The notes beneath the pieces were generated by a model, which saw only the letters and a list, made by a program, of their open reading frames with translations, ran no database searches and was not told where the DNA came from. Below are positions 47,242 through 58,679 of a stretch of 64,000 nt of DNA, one piece after another (the first letter of the stretch is position 1; each line of letters opens with the position of its first letter). A program made the translations under genes and the position numbers. Source of the stretch: Nectonema munidae. Taxonomy: Eukaryota > Nematomorpha > Nectonematoida > Nectonematidae. The stretch is taken from contig JAUIRK010000095.1 in NCBI GenBank assembly GCA_030549495.1, positions 62,001 to 126,000 of the forward strand. The letters are read 5' to 3'.

Positions 47242-47847
47242 CAGTAGACCTTCGTTAACTCGGATATGGGATAAGTCGAACCCTGATCGAGAACAAAAAT
47301 GTTTGCCCTCATAGGCTACAAGCGGCTATTACTTTTACTTTTTTAATTTCGCGTGAGTAACATTGGTTAGGTACTGGGTTTCGATAACTCAAGGTCTTGG
47401 GTTCGATCCCGCATCAAGCCTACTTTCTCATATGATACAAGCGGCGCAATTGTGCCTTCTCGATGAAAACACCCCACGATACCTTTACCTTTACAAGCAG
47501 TCATTTTATTTGTTTTTTACTGAATAGATAGTTCGCGCTCATTCTAAATTTTGACGATATTCCAAAGCTTGTTGAGGCTATATCAAGTTGATGAAGTGTT
47601 CATCTCCATTTTTCTTCAATATTTTCTCCCAAAATGCCTAGAAGACGTACAGCTAACGCTCGAAAGCTTGTCACTCTATCAGGGACCAAGAAACTTGAAC
47701 TTATTCGCAAATTAGCAGCTGGAGCTACTTAGAAAAGTGTTTGTGAAGAGTATGGGGTGAAGATAGTAGATATGTAGACCCTCTGTTAAGTAGGAATAGT
47801 CGGACACCCTTCTCCCCCAAGCAGTCCGACTTAACGAGGGTCTACTC
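47242..47847 (+). mobile_element. Tigger/pogo element remnant, 0.6 kb, with nested SINE
   Basis: Left end CAGTAGACCTTCGTTAACTC after TA (47240-47241); right end inverse AGTAGACCCTCGTTAAGTC before TA (47848-47849), the Tigger type. Inside, ATG 47634 starts MPRRRTANARKLVTLSGTKK, LELIRKLAAGAT, a TAG at 47730, then KSVCEEYGV: the CENP-B/psq-type N-terminal helix-turn-helix of a pogo transposase, cut short. A second left-end copy at 47774 pairs with the right end to form a 72-bp hairpin (47774-47845). A SINE at 47363-47496 was inserted later. Confidence 0.82.
47363..47496 (+). mobile_element. SINE, tRNA-derived family 1, nested in Tigger
   Basis: TTGGTTAGGTACTGGGTTTC head, perfect B box GGGTTCGATCCC (47400-47411), then ATACAAGCGGCGCAATTGTG and CTTCTCGATGAAAACACC, ending GATACCTTTACCTTTAC. 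It is the best-kept copy of the family and lies wholly inside the Tigger remnant. Confidence 0.88.
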
Positions 47848-47873
47848 TACTTTGTTCGGGGACCCAATTGTCT

Positions 47874-47935
47874 TGAGGCCGAATTGTCCAGAGTCCAAAT
47901 TGTCTTGATGCCGAATTGTACCCAAACACCTAAAT
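47874..47935. repeat. Short direct repeat of AATTGTCTTGAKGCCGAATTGT
   Basis: AATTGTCTTGAGGCCGAATT and AATTGTCTTGATGCCGAATT, about 34 bp apart, each followed by GT. It follows the Tigger right end. Origin unknown. Confidence 0.7.
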
Positions 47936-49815
47936 CTACTATATCTTCTAGTCTTGTTATCAATAACATCTCAGATATGCTTTATATTTCATCAATCTTA
48001 TCTGTCACTTTCATTTCTAATGCAAATACAACTCTATAGTAATTTCTAACCAAATTGCATTAGCAATATGAATAATACAATTCTTGAAAACTAAATTCCT
48101 TGTCCTTTAAAATTTTATGGCTGCACCTTTCTTACCGCCAAAAAATCTCTATCCAAGGGGGCGAAATTAATTTGAGGCTGGCACACAAATTTGGTTTTTT
48201 TCCCTTTGCTTCATTTTCCTTCCACCGTCATACGATTGACGCCGTTATCATAATAACAATAATTTCAACGTTGGATCATTTTTATATAACTTATATAAAA
48301 ATTGAATAAATTGATCCAAAATTATTGACAGTTTAATCCATCAAAAAAAATTTGCCCAACCCCTAAATTTGAACCATGTGCGCTCTACTAAAGCAAGACG
48401 TGAAAATATTTTAAAGTAGACATTACGATGTATTAACTATAACAAAAGCATTTTCACTTTTTAGGAGCAAATTCTAAAATCAATATTAAGTAATTCAACA
48501 CTCAGGCTTCTCATTGTATCACGAAATTGCTTTAATTTAATAACAAGCCCTTAAGGTTAATTAAACGACGTCTTAGGATTGTGGGCCATGGAACTTAAAT
48601 TTAATTAGTTTCATAATAGATCCGCCAATGCTCACAAGATAGGAAAACAGAGCGAAAACAGTTTGTGCAGAAAAACAGACCGAAAACAAATGAGATCTAG
48701 AGATAGGCTTGAACAAATAAGTATTCGTGTTTACTGTACTAGCTAAAAGAAATAGGAAACTGGATTAACTTGAAATTAAAGGATGCCTTTTAAAAATATA
48801 CAGGCCAGCATGTAAAAAGTTAGGAATCACAAAAAAGTGTAAATTAGATGAATTTGTGAATGCAGTTTAGAAGTCTGCATGGTTGGTGCCAAGATCACAG
48901 AATTATTGAGTCAAGTATCAATAGTGCAAAGTGAGGAAGATGATGAAGTCGTTTTATTTTAATATTTTTAATTAATTTTTTTATTATTGGAAATATTTTG
49001 TCATAATTAAACTTGGATAAATTTTAAAGGTAAGCAAAGATTAATACTTTTTTTGGATGTGAAACTAAGAAGTAAGTTTGCAACAGTGGCCGTTGCTTAC
49101 AAATGATAATAATTGAGCAACTTGCAAAATTACGGATTATGGCAAAAATTAAAAACTTTAGAGAGATTTTTTCCCATTCACTCTATTCACGGTGTAATAT
49201 ATTCTGCATTTTCCACACTTCCTATCTAGAGTTTCTAATTTCTCGACAAAAGAAAATTCTCAAGAAATAAGAAAATAAATTAAACCTTCGCGAGACTCGA
49301 GATTTATATCGAGAAAAATAAAAATAAACCTCAAACTGAATCTTAACTCAAGATAGCTCTAAAGTAAAAAATTAATTTTAAGAAAAATTTTTGTTCTAAC
49401 TCTAGCAGCTTCTCCAAAGTAAAAAATTAATTTTAAGAAAATTTTTTGTTTTAACCCTAGCAGGATGGATCTTTTTTGGCAACAAAAAAGTTTTCAATTT
49501 TTCAAAATTTTCAAATTTGTATGCTTTCTGCAAGTTTTCAGACAAAATTTATAAGCCAAATCATATTTAGACTGGAATAAAGTTTCATTCTATATAAAAA
49601 TATCCATTATGGGTATACAGAACAAGAAACAACATTTTGAGTATTTTATAGATGGCGTTAAACACTTTTGAATAAAAACATGTCAAATGATGAAAAAATT
49701 TTATTTTTGAAATTAAAATTGAGTAAAGTTAATTCATTAGACAATTAGCAATTAATTTCAGTATACACAATATGAAGGCATGTTTAATTATTTGATGTAA
49801 GTAAAAAGCGTGTGC
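47936..49815. other. No gene recognised; possible hAT end words at 49225-49320
   Basis: AT-rich. TTTCTCGAC and GCGAGACTCGAGATTTATAT with CGAGAAA words near 49235-49315 resemble the end regions of the hAT relics at 19560-19605 and 58040-58090, so a deleted copy may lie here. AAAAAATTAATTTTAAGAAA-type sequence repeats at about 49365 and 49415 in a 56-bp tandem duplication. No coding frame called. Confidence 0.4.
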
Positions 49816-49849
49816 ACTCATGAAATAAATAGGATAGTGTAGTACCAAT

Positions 49850-50110
49850 CAGTGGCGGATCCAAAAATTTCTTATAGGGGGGACCGAAATCTATTTAAAT
49901 TTTTTCAATTTTGCTAAAAGTCTTCAGCGAATACAACAGCTGTATTATGTCTTTTAGAATTCGACTTGTCATATCGTTGATATAAACGTAATCAACTACC
50001 AACAAGTATTGTTTTAGGAAAAAAGCAAAATTAGTAAGGGTAATTTTCGAAGCCATTTTTCATAGGGGTTGCCTAGGCCCATGAGCCCCCCCCCCTTGGA
50101 TCCGCCACTG
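49850..50110. mobile_element. hAT MITE, 261 bp, private to LINE copy 2
   Basis: Perfect terminal repeats CAGTGGCGGATCCA and, inverted, CAGTGGCGGATCCA. 8-bp target duplication GTACCAAT (49842-49849) and GTGCCAAT (50111-50118). The empty site is seen in LINE copy 1 at about 27818-27825 (GTGCCAAT), which proves the boundaries and shows that the insertion came after the two LINE copies separated. Confidence 0.95.
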
Positions 50111-50123
50111 GTGCCAATCTGTC

Positions 50124-52522
50124 ATGCTCAAAATTTTGCACTTCAATATCAACGGCTTGGCTAAGAAACGTAGTGCTCTAATTGAGCTCTTTACCGAAAA
50201 TAATATAGGCGTCTTCTCTCTGAACGAAGTCAAATCTCAAGCCAAGTATTCCATCCGTACCTCGGATATAGGACATTTGTGCATCCTAGTACAAGCCACT
50301 CGCGAGGTCTAGCGATGGGTGTGCGAGAGCGGTTAAAATTTCCAGTTTTACGATAAGTGACTCTGGAGACTCGATGGCCCTGAAGCTTGATCTTGGTAGA
50401 GCTGGACATTTAGTCGTATTGGGTTGTTACAATCCGCCTAGTAACCCTCTGTTGGACTACGAATTTATCGAAAGATATCTTTGCTCCTCCGATAAGGTGC
50501 TACTACTAGGTGATCTAAACGCTCACCACATCAGTGAAACAAATAGCTCGGCTGGCACCGACTTACTCAAGTTGGTAGAGGATTCGTACGCGTTTATCTT
50601 TAACGATACAACATCAACTCGTGATAAGAATGTGTTAGACCTTGCAATCATGTCTTTTAAACTGAGACCACTTCTAGCCTCAATAGTGGTTATCTAGGAT
50701 TGCTGTGTATCTGACCACAAGCCCTTGTTGGTCACAGTTTCTTTTGGTCCACAATTCCTGACTGACAAGGGAAATTTAGTGAAGAGGTGGGTCTTCAGCC
50801 AAGCCAACTGGGATAGGTTTAGGTCGCTACTAAATGATTCAGCCCCGCGGGTCATGATGTGCATAGGAGTAAAACCTCCTGAGGAACTTGCGGAGTGTGT
50901 CAACGATGCTATTCTCTCTGCATGACGAGAGGCAGTTCTCTTGAAGGGGGTTAGAAAATACGAAAATCCATTTCTGAAGAATGTCCTATTGCTCATCAAG
51001 GAAAAACGAGTTATCTATAGAAAATACATTCACACTAGGGACGCCGAGACAAAGAATCTTATCAATCGATTACAAAAACTCATTAGGAAAAACTCGGCGA
51101 AACCACATCTAGGAAAGTCACAAGCATCACAAAAGCCTCTAACCCGCTACAGGGCTCTTCGAAGTTCTGGAACCTGATTAGAGGGCTAAAGCCAGGCTGT
51201 AAAGGTCCAACGTCGGTCACTTGGAATAACCGAACAGCCATAGAGGCGGAAGATAAATGTGCGCTGCTTGCTGATTATTACGAAGATGTGTATAGGACAA
51301 ATCCAGGTCCGAAAAATTTTAATTCTGAAATTGAGCTTTTTAGGCATTTACCTGCGACAAACGACACTAAATTCACCCTGAGGACCTGGTTCAAATCATT
51401 AAAAAGCTTAAAGCTAGGAAAACGGCGGGATGGGATGAAGATAGTAATCTATTCATCAAAAATCTTCCCCCTATGTTTAGTGACGTCTTGCTGGCAATGT
51501 ATAACTCTTTTATAAAAGATGGGTTTTACCCAGACTGCTATAAAAGGGCTATACTTATTTGTGTGCCAAAGGTTGGCAAGAAGAGCGGCAAACCCAGTGA
51601 CCTACGGCCTATTAGTCTACTCCCTTGACTGAGCAAAGTGTATGACAAATTAATTTTTGGAGTACTCGATGCTTGGTGGAAGGAGCATGCAATAATCCCA
51701 AAAGAACAGTTTGGATTCCAAAAAGGTTTATCAACAAATCATGCTCTGCTTACCGTGCATCATGATGTTGCTAAAAGCTTAAATGATGGCCTCTACGTAG
51801 GGATGATATCTTACGACCTGGAGAAGGCTTTTGATACAGTCTGGCATGAGGGTTTGCTGTTCAAACTTAGTAGCATGTTTGTGCCATCATGTATCTCCAA
51901 GGTAGTTCACAGTTTCCTTTCTCGACGCTCATTCCAGATCAGAATAAATAACGAATTTTCAAGGAGAATAAGCCTAGGGTGCGGGGTCCCCCAAGGTTCA
52001 CCTCTAAGCCCCCATCTGTTCAACATCTACATATCTAACATTAGGGACTCTTTCAATAAGTCGATCTATGCTAGGATAATCTGTTTCGCAGACGACATAT
52101 GTGTATATTACTCCGCTAAGCGTGTACCGCGTAACCTTAAGGTGAATTACTCTAAATGCAAGTTCATCATCTTTGGCGCTAATTGTCCCAAAAATAACCC
52201 GCCAACTATAGGGAATATTCCCCGAGTTCGCCACCTAAAATATATAGGAATCAATTGAGATGCCGGATTTAGTTTTCATCGTGAAGCTCACGAAAAGATA
52301 AAAAGGGAAAGAAGGATCTAGCGCTATATGGATGTCTTAAAGACCTTGGGGTCAATTCCACGCCGGTAGGCAATGTCATTAAAATCCTAACAATGCCGAA
52401 ATTGACTTATGGCAACTCCATTTTGGGATGCCTTCCCTCAACTTGGACCAACAAAATAGACGACTTCATGTACAAACTTTTTAGGAATGTTTATGGGAAC
52501 CCTTTCACTATTGCCCATAGCC
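50124..52522 (+). pseudogene. LINE ORF2, copy 2
   Basis: Same domains as copy 1: endonuclease start at ATG 50124 (LHFNINGLAKKRSALIELF), GDLNAHH, SDHKP, RT with YDLEKAFDTVWHEGLL, GVPQGSPLSPHLF and FADDICVYY. It shares with copy 1 the frame break before the ATG at 50374 and the in-frame loss of about 30 residues between FADD and NYSKC. It has further private stops, for example TAG at 50695, TGA at 50922 and TGA at 51627, and frame shifts near 51090 and 51390. The GCGGGGTCCCCCAAGG stretch keeps the family's usual GVPQG, where copy 1 has GIPQG. Confidence 0.9.
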
Positions 52523-52839
52523 CAGGGATCGGCTAACTTTTTTACCCATCAACCCCTTCATAGAACATTTGTCTTTACATCAACCCCCACCCCACATAGA
52601 AATGTTTCATATAAACATTAATCAATGTCCAACAATTAAGAGAAAAAATACAAACCAAAAATGTTTCATATATCCTACACTATACAATGTCCTAAGCTAT
52701 GTTTTAAAAGAAAAAGGAGATTTATTACTACTATAAAGTAAAAAAAGCATAACACAATTTGGTTTTGTCTATCTTATCGACACCTAAAGATCTGTTATCG
52801 ACCCCCAGGGATCGATATTGAACACTTTGCCGACCCCTG
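52523..52839. mobile_element. hAT MITE inserted in LINE copy 2 (same insertion as in copy 1)
   Basis: Same ends, same length (317 bp), same host position and same one-base loss in the target duplication as 30226-30542. It was therefore present in the common LINE ancestor, not acquired twice. Confidence 0.9.
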
Positions 52840-53862
52840 CATAGCCGGACCTCCTTTTCTTGGTTCCAGATAAGGTTGGAGAAATTAAATAAAAAGTTTA
52901 TTGAAAAACTAAGGACACATAAGCATTGCCCACAATTATGCCAAGCTTGGGAGCTCACGCAAACCCAGGCTGAAGCGTTCTTGGGGGTATATGCTAAAAA
53001 AGAGAAAAGTTATCCTAGGTGACTACCCATATACAATAGCCCCCAAGCAATAGGGAATTCTGCGTTCTGCGATATAGTTCTGTTTTTCTGGGTTCTAGAT
53101 CCGCGTACTTAAATTTAGGATTGGCACAAGGTATAAGTTCCAAAACAGTTTCATGGTACGAGCTAGGTTAGGCATAGTGGGTTATCTGGCCTCTGCAGAA
53201 GTATGCTTGTAGTACCGATTATATATTCTTATTGTTAAATATATATCCTAGGGATAACATATATACTCATATCATGTATATATGGGATGAAGTCAAATTC
53301 CAGGGGTAGGTTGTTCCAAACCTAGCATGCTCTAAATTGTGCATACCTTTCTTTTTTTGTAGCATATCTTTTATAATCATATTCTTTTATTTAGGAACAA
53401 GCTACATTCCGTTGTGCCGGTTTTTTATCCTGGTTTTCTTCTTCCGAAGAATTCAAAGGTTTTTACGGTTAGGTAGTGCTCTGGTGACCCGATTCTAACC
53501 TTGTTAGTAATCAAGCTATCACTAGACATTAAGATTGTTTCCCTAATTGGGAGCGTTCGCGTTTGGATTGTATCGTTCACTCAGCTGTATTTATATATTT
53601 GTAATTGTATACATTCTTGTAAAATAATATATATAACAAGGTATAGCTATGCAGTAACAAGGGCCGGTAGGCGTTTAGTGGGATGGAAAGTCCAGCTAGA
53701 CCTGGACTCAGCATTCCGGGCGGGCCACGATATCCGAAAGGATGGGTGCGACTGCGAACGTCACAAACAACTAACTTAACTTAACTAACTCGTGAAAAAG
53801 CGATGCAATTGATAACTAGAATTGTATGCCAAAAAATGTAAAATTTTAATCCTACAATTCAT

Positions 53863-55530
53863 AAATGGGTTTTACAGTTATTACACAAAAATAAAGTATG
53901 CTCTTTGTATATGAACTTCCCACATACACTGCATTTTCTTGTTCTGCCTTTTCTATGCTTGCAATTAGTAGAACAGCATCCTCTTAGAGTAGATGATGTA
54001 ACAGTTTCACTATTACTGGTGAAACCGTAAAAAGATAAGTTTCGAGTAGATAAACGAGTAAATTAATTTTGGCTTATAATTACCATAGACTTTTCGGCTA
54101 AAAGTAAAGCTAGAATAGATGTCTTATTAAGAATTTTTTCCTCCTTTTACAATTGGAGGATACGCACTCGAATCGTTTGCCTTCATAATCACCCAGCAAA
54201 TTATTAGCAGCAATGCCAAAACAGTTTATGAAAATAGCAACTGACCATCGTCTCGATGCTTTATAACAACTATAATTTCTAACCATCGTGTTGAAAACAC
54301 CAACTCCTCACTTATATTTATTATAGTCTACGATTGTTTGAGGCTTTTTTAGGTCCTAACCTATCAATTCTTGAAAGATCTTGACTAGACAACACAAACA
54401 GGCTTAATTTTTTTTTCTACTCTCACATTCACTCAATCCCAAATCTTTCAAATGTTCCGCCCGTATATGTGGCATGAACCTTCTATTGCTTCTAACCGTA
54501 CCACAAATCGTATAGTTTTTACTTTTAGCCCACTCACACAATTCATGAGACATAAAAAAACCGATCTACATAAATTCCAGAGCCAGAAGGTAAACAAGAA
54601 AAAAAACCAATCTCTTGACAATATTAGCTGATTAAAATATTCCCTATGCAATAGGCTACTCTGATTTCACCGGAAAAAAACATAAAAACTGGTTGAGTCA
54701 GCGCAGTGGTATACTTTCATTCCATACGCAACTGGCTTAGAGGAGTCCTAGACTTTGATAGGTAAGGTAATCTCCCTCTATAACTGATAAGTTGCTCATC
54801 AATAGTTACACAGATCGTTGGTAACCAATACTTATGATAATTTAAAAAAAAAATTTTTAATGCATCTTACGGGTGCCAATTTATCAAAAATATTCCTTTC
54901 TCTCTTTGAATCAAATCTTATAAAAGTGCAGATGAGAATGAATACGTTCCTACTAATTGTAGCTTTCGAAAAAGGAGTTCCATATTTTTCTGAAAAAAGA
55001 TTCTTGACGTCTATCTGTTGGTCTTTTTGACCGATATACAAGATACAAGCGAAGTATGCTGACAAATGCTCGATTGAGAATCTTTCATATACATTTCTGA
55101 GGTTTTCAAATAAACCATTTGGATTTCTAAAAAAACACACACACTTTTTGTACTTATGAGCCTAAGTAAAATTTTACCTGTAGTTCTCTATAATTATTTC
55201 TCTGGTGCATACATAAATGTGGTTCATCATACTCTCACTGAAAAAAGACTGAAAATTTTACTGGATCTTTCAGATTTTTAGCACCACCTTTTGGACCTGG
55301 TGTAGAGGAAATAATGTTGGTTGATGATCTTCTTCCTTGAACTTCTTTTGATTCCCAAAAAAACTCTGTTCCATCTGGCGCTCTCTGAGAGTTTCTTGAT
55401 CTTCTTCACTGGAACTTGAACCCATACGTTGACAATCACTTTGGAAAAGACATCTGAACCAGAAGTTTCTCCTTCAAGACGACTACTTGTATCGAAACTT
55501 GAAGAACTGCTCATCGCCGGGGGAAACGAA
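53863..55530 (-). pseudogene. Decayed piggyBac (PGBD-like) transposase, minus strand
   Basis: In order on the minus strand: a serine-rich N-terminus (about 55500), KDPVKFSVFF (about 55260), RFSIEHLSAYFACILYIGQK, YGTPFSKATISRNVFILI and FDKLAPVR (55080-54860), TIDEQLISYRGRLPY (first Asp 54798-54800), GIYVDRFF (second Asp 54564-54566), CGTVRSN-type residues, YNKYK with GVGV where GGVD is usual (54299-54301, so the third Asp reads Gly), YKASRRWSVAIFINC, and the Cys-rich tail RKCSVCGKFIYKEHT with CNNCKTHL and stop near 53863. Several shifts and stops break the frame. The right end of LINE copy 2 lies only about 75 bp away. Confidence 0.87.
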
Positions 55531-56479
55531 TGATTGAAATGAATATCAATTATTATCAATACACAAATGATGTGTAACAAATCAATGCAACAAATTTTCC
55601 GGGTTAGTTCTCCTCAAAGTTCCATAAATTTTGCTGTAGCGCATTCTTATCCAAACACAATATGAATATTTTATTTTTGAATTTATAAACAAAACTTTTT
55701 TGTCGTTGAATCGTATTACAAGAAAGCAGTTTCTTGACTCCCCTATTGTTTCATAATTCATGCACAGTAGTGTACATCACCATATGATATGAAGAGAGTA
55801 TCATCTAACAATTCTCTTTATATATGTTGCGAGGTATTCAATCAGGCAAATAAATAACCAAGATCTAAACCACCACTAGTTTTTTTGAAAAACTATTGTC
55901 ATAACTTATTTTTTGGTTGGCAATTATCAAGCGCAATTATGAAATAGAGCATACAGCATGATTTTATAGAAGAAAACGTTGTACTATTATATAGAGGTTT
56001 ACATCAGATGTAAAAAAGCAGTATACTTTGTAGGATTGAACGGTTTGAAATGCTAACATTTATTATAAAAACCAAAAACTGGAGAGTGCTCTATATAGAA
56101 AACAGGGAAATACATCAAATAACCATAGTATATTCCGTGTGGTCTTGATTTTTATTTTGATAGTTGAAAAAACAGAATTTTTTCCCCTAATTTGTATTAG
56201 TTGAAAGATGTTGTAGAAGCTTTAAAAAACGTGCTATTTTTTGAGGTAAAATGTTAATAATTATGACTTATAATTGTGTTATCCAACAATTTGATCGTAA
56301 TTTCTCCAAAAAACCCATCGTTTATGAAGATTATAGATGGCGTTAATTCCTAGGTTTCGTGTAAAGATTATGCTGACAGAAATGACCATCTTCGTTTTGT
56401 TTCATTTTAAGTACATAAAAAAGTATCATACTAAAGTATCAAGGTTTCATTTTTTAAACATAATCTTTTTTGAGATAAA
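55531..56479. other. No gene recognised
   Basis: AT-rich. An ATAGATGGCGTTAA word at 56334 also occurs at 49650, with a TGGCGTTAA partner at 27557, hinting at one more low-copy repeat. No terminal repeats for the adjacent piggyBac found. Confidence 0.35.
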
Positions 56480-58095
56480 AAATTTCTCTCACATTCACAG
56501 AATGTTGGACAACTAGTTTTTTAATTGTTGTAATGATTCAGATAATCGAATACTTTTGCTTTGACCAAAAATTTGCATTTCTTCATTCAAAGTACAAAGA
56601 TTTTACACATTCAAAAATTCTTTAATTTCCCTATCCAAGTTCTGAGACAAAAATTCTTCACCAATGTTGAAGTGATTATTTGATTCTTGTAAGACTGATT
56701 CTAGGTTTGAACTTGGAGGAAACATTTTTGGAAAAATTTCTATTTCTTCTTTCATTTATCCTTTGATATAGTTTATTGACTAATCTCTTGAAAATGAAGT
56801 GTCATTTTTAACTAAAAAATTAAAGATTGCTTAACTTTCTAGAAAATTGCATTTCTTTTGAATTGCTACTTGAATAGCATTTGTAAATTTCCAAAATCGA
56901 TATAAAGGTATTTATTAGTATTTTCTAAGGTCAACAAGAGCCTTGAATATTGAATCTTTCAAAAGCATGAATCTTTCTAACATAATAACTAAACTATCCC
57001 ATCTTGTTTTTAAATGGAGGAAAAGATTAGGTTGGTGACCATGATCCAACATGACATGATTCTGAAGAGTACAATTTTTCAGTTGTGACTTTTAAAATAA
57101 TTTTACATTTTCAGCAACTTTTTTTAAACATTCAACACAACTAATGTCTATATTTTGAATATCCATTTCGTCCACTTCCACAACATGATAAATAAAATTG
57201 TTCTTATAATTCTCTTTTCCTTGATAGATGATGACAGACAACTACTACTGCTAAATGATTTGCATTAATAAAGCACTGTTGATGAAGCAAAAAATTTCTT
57301 CCAAGTTTTTTCATGATACTCGATCTGTATAATACTTATTGCATCCATTGAAAAATTTTTTAATTTTACCTTTATAAGCTCAACAAATTTTCATCACAAA
57401 TTGAACCTCTAAGAAAAGTAACAGCTAAATTCATACTTTTACCATCTTGAAAATGAGTAACTTGAAATGAGTTTTTAGAACTTGTATAATGTATATTCAT
57501 CCAGAGATAGAGAAAACTTTTGTTTATCGTTTATTCTTTTTTTAGTTTGTTAATTAAATCTTTTGCATTATTATTATAAAACTCCAAAACTAAGTTCATA
57601 CCAGCTGTTTCGTCTTTAGGTAAAACAGCCATCATTCATGGCTATTTGTAATAACATGGATACTAAATCCGTCCAATGCAACTAATTCAGACACGATTTT
57701 GGATAAGCTTATCTTCTTTGTAATATCAGTTATTTTAAGCTACTTTGATGAACTTTGATCTTCACTTTTTCGTTTTCTAGAAAATATACCTTATGTATCT
57801 AGAAATATATCTTTATTTTTGCATTGAATAATAATATTACAATTTTTACACTTGGCGCTATCTTTAGTTTATAATTTTATAAATTATTTCCAAATTTCCC
57901 AACTGTGTGCCATTTAAAAATTTGAGAAAACTTTTTAGAAAAAAAAGAATAACTAAATTTTTTTTATTAAATGAATTTAAAAAATAAATAAATATAAAAA
58001 AATTTTCATCTACATTCAAAAAAAAATAAATAACATTTTTTTTCGAGTCTCATGCGATTTTTCTCGAGAATCGAGAAATCTCGATACAGAAACTA
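56480..58095 (-). pseudogene. Decayed hAT transposase, minus strand
   Basis: On the minus strand: KKFS-SLDEYT (about 57520), a SYSFSRW-type beta strand, then IMKKLGRNFLLHQQCFINAN and HLAVVVVCHHLSRK (about 57320-57215), the same block as KLGKLSGCLHQISYAHTINL in the 18270 copy. The rest is heavily interrupted. CTCGAGAATCGAGAAATCTC (58062-58081) may be in its 5' terminal region. It probably belongs to the same family as 18270-19620 but is more decayed. Confidence 0.65.
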
Positions 58096-58679
58096 CCTGA
58101 TCAAGTAAAATATCATCCAGAATCCTGATAGAAATCATGTTTGAATTGATGAATCTTTGCTTATTCTTGCAGCGTTATATGCAGGTAAGAACCAAAAAAT
58201 TATTTTAATATACTTTTATCAAGTGTAGATCTATGTATAATACTTCCGTTGTCAATTTCAAAACTTGTCCTTAACGCTGAATCCTGACCATCACTTTCGA
58301 TTCCACCTATAGAAGTTCATTTCTCAAACTTTTTCTAAGTACATTCAAACGTGTATTAAGAGACCACTCAAGGAAAGCATAAAAATGGCGTCTCCCAATC
58401 AAGGTTGAACAAGCTTAGCCAGAATTAATTGGGGAAAATTGAAGCTAATCACTATAGGTTGTCGTTAAAGCAGGTTTAACTAAACTTTTGGTGATAGTTA
58501 TTTTAATTAAAAAAATTAACAAAGTGCAGTGCTTTTAAAACATTTCAAACAATTCCAAGTAGTGAATCCAGCTTTAGCTTAGATCAAAGGAACACTTATT
58601 TTTATTCGTGCATTGAAAGCTGAAAATTTAGAATTAACGGTAGGAAATGCAATACAGCAGAGGTACTCAATTGGCTCAA

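Larger units (their letters stand above)
49826..53787 (+). mobile_element. Jockey-like LINE, copy 2, 5' truncated
   Basis: Nearly identical to copy 1 at 27646-31542 from its position 27802 on, so the 5' end lies at the ORF1 stop codon. The tail is ACTAACTTAACTTAACTAACT. A candidate 10-bp target duplication, ACTCATGAAA (49816-49825) and ACTCGTGAAA (53788-53797), has one mismatch and differs from that of copy 1, so this is a separate insertion. It carries the same hAT MITE in its C-terminal region as copy 1 and an extra hAT MITE of its own near the 5' end. Confidence 0.9.

Noticed and set aside
53501-53779. 92-codon frame at the LINE 3' end
   Set aside because: Lies wholly in the LINE 3' UTR and is not the ORF2 frame.
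27646-53787. The two LINEs as a simple 22-kb segmental duplication
   Set aside because: Their flanks are unrelated, 5' ends differ, tails differ and each has its own candidate target duplication.
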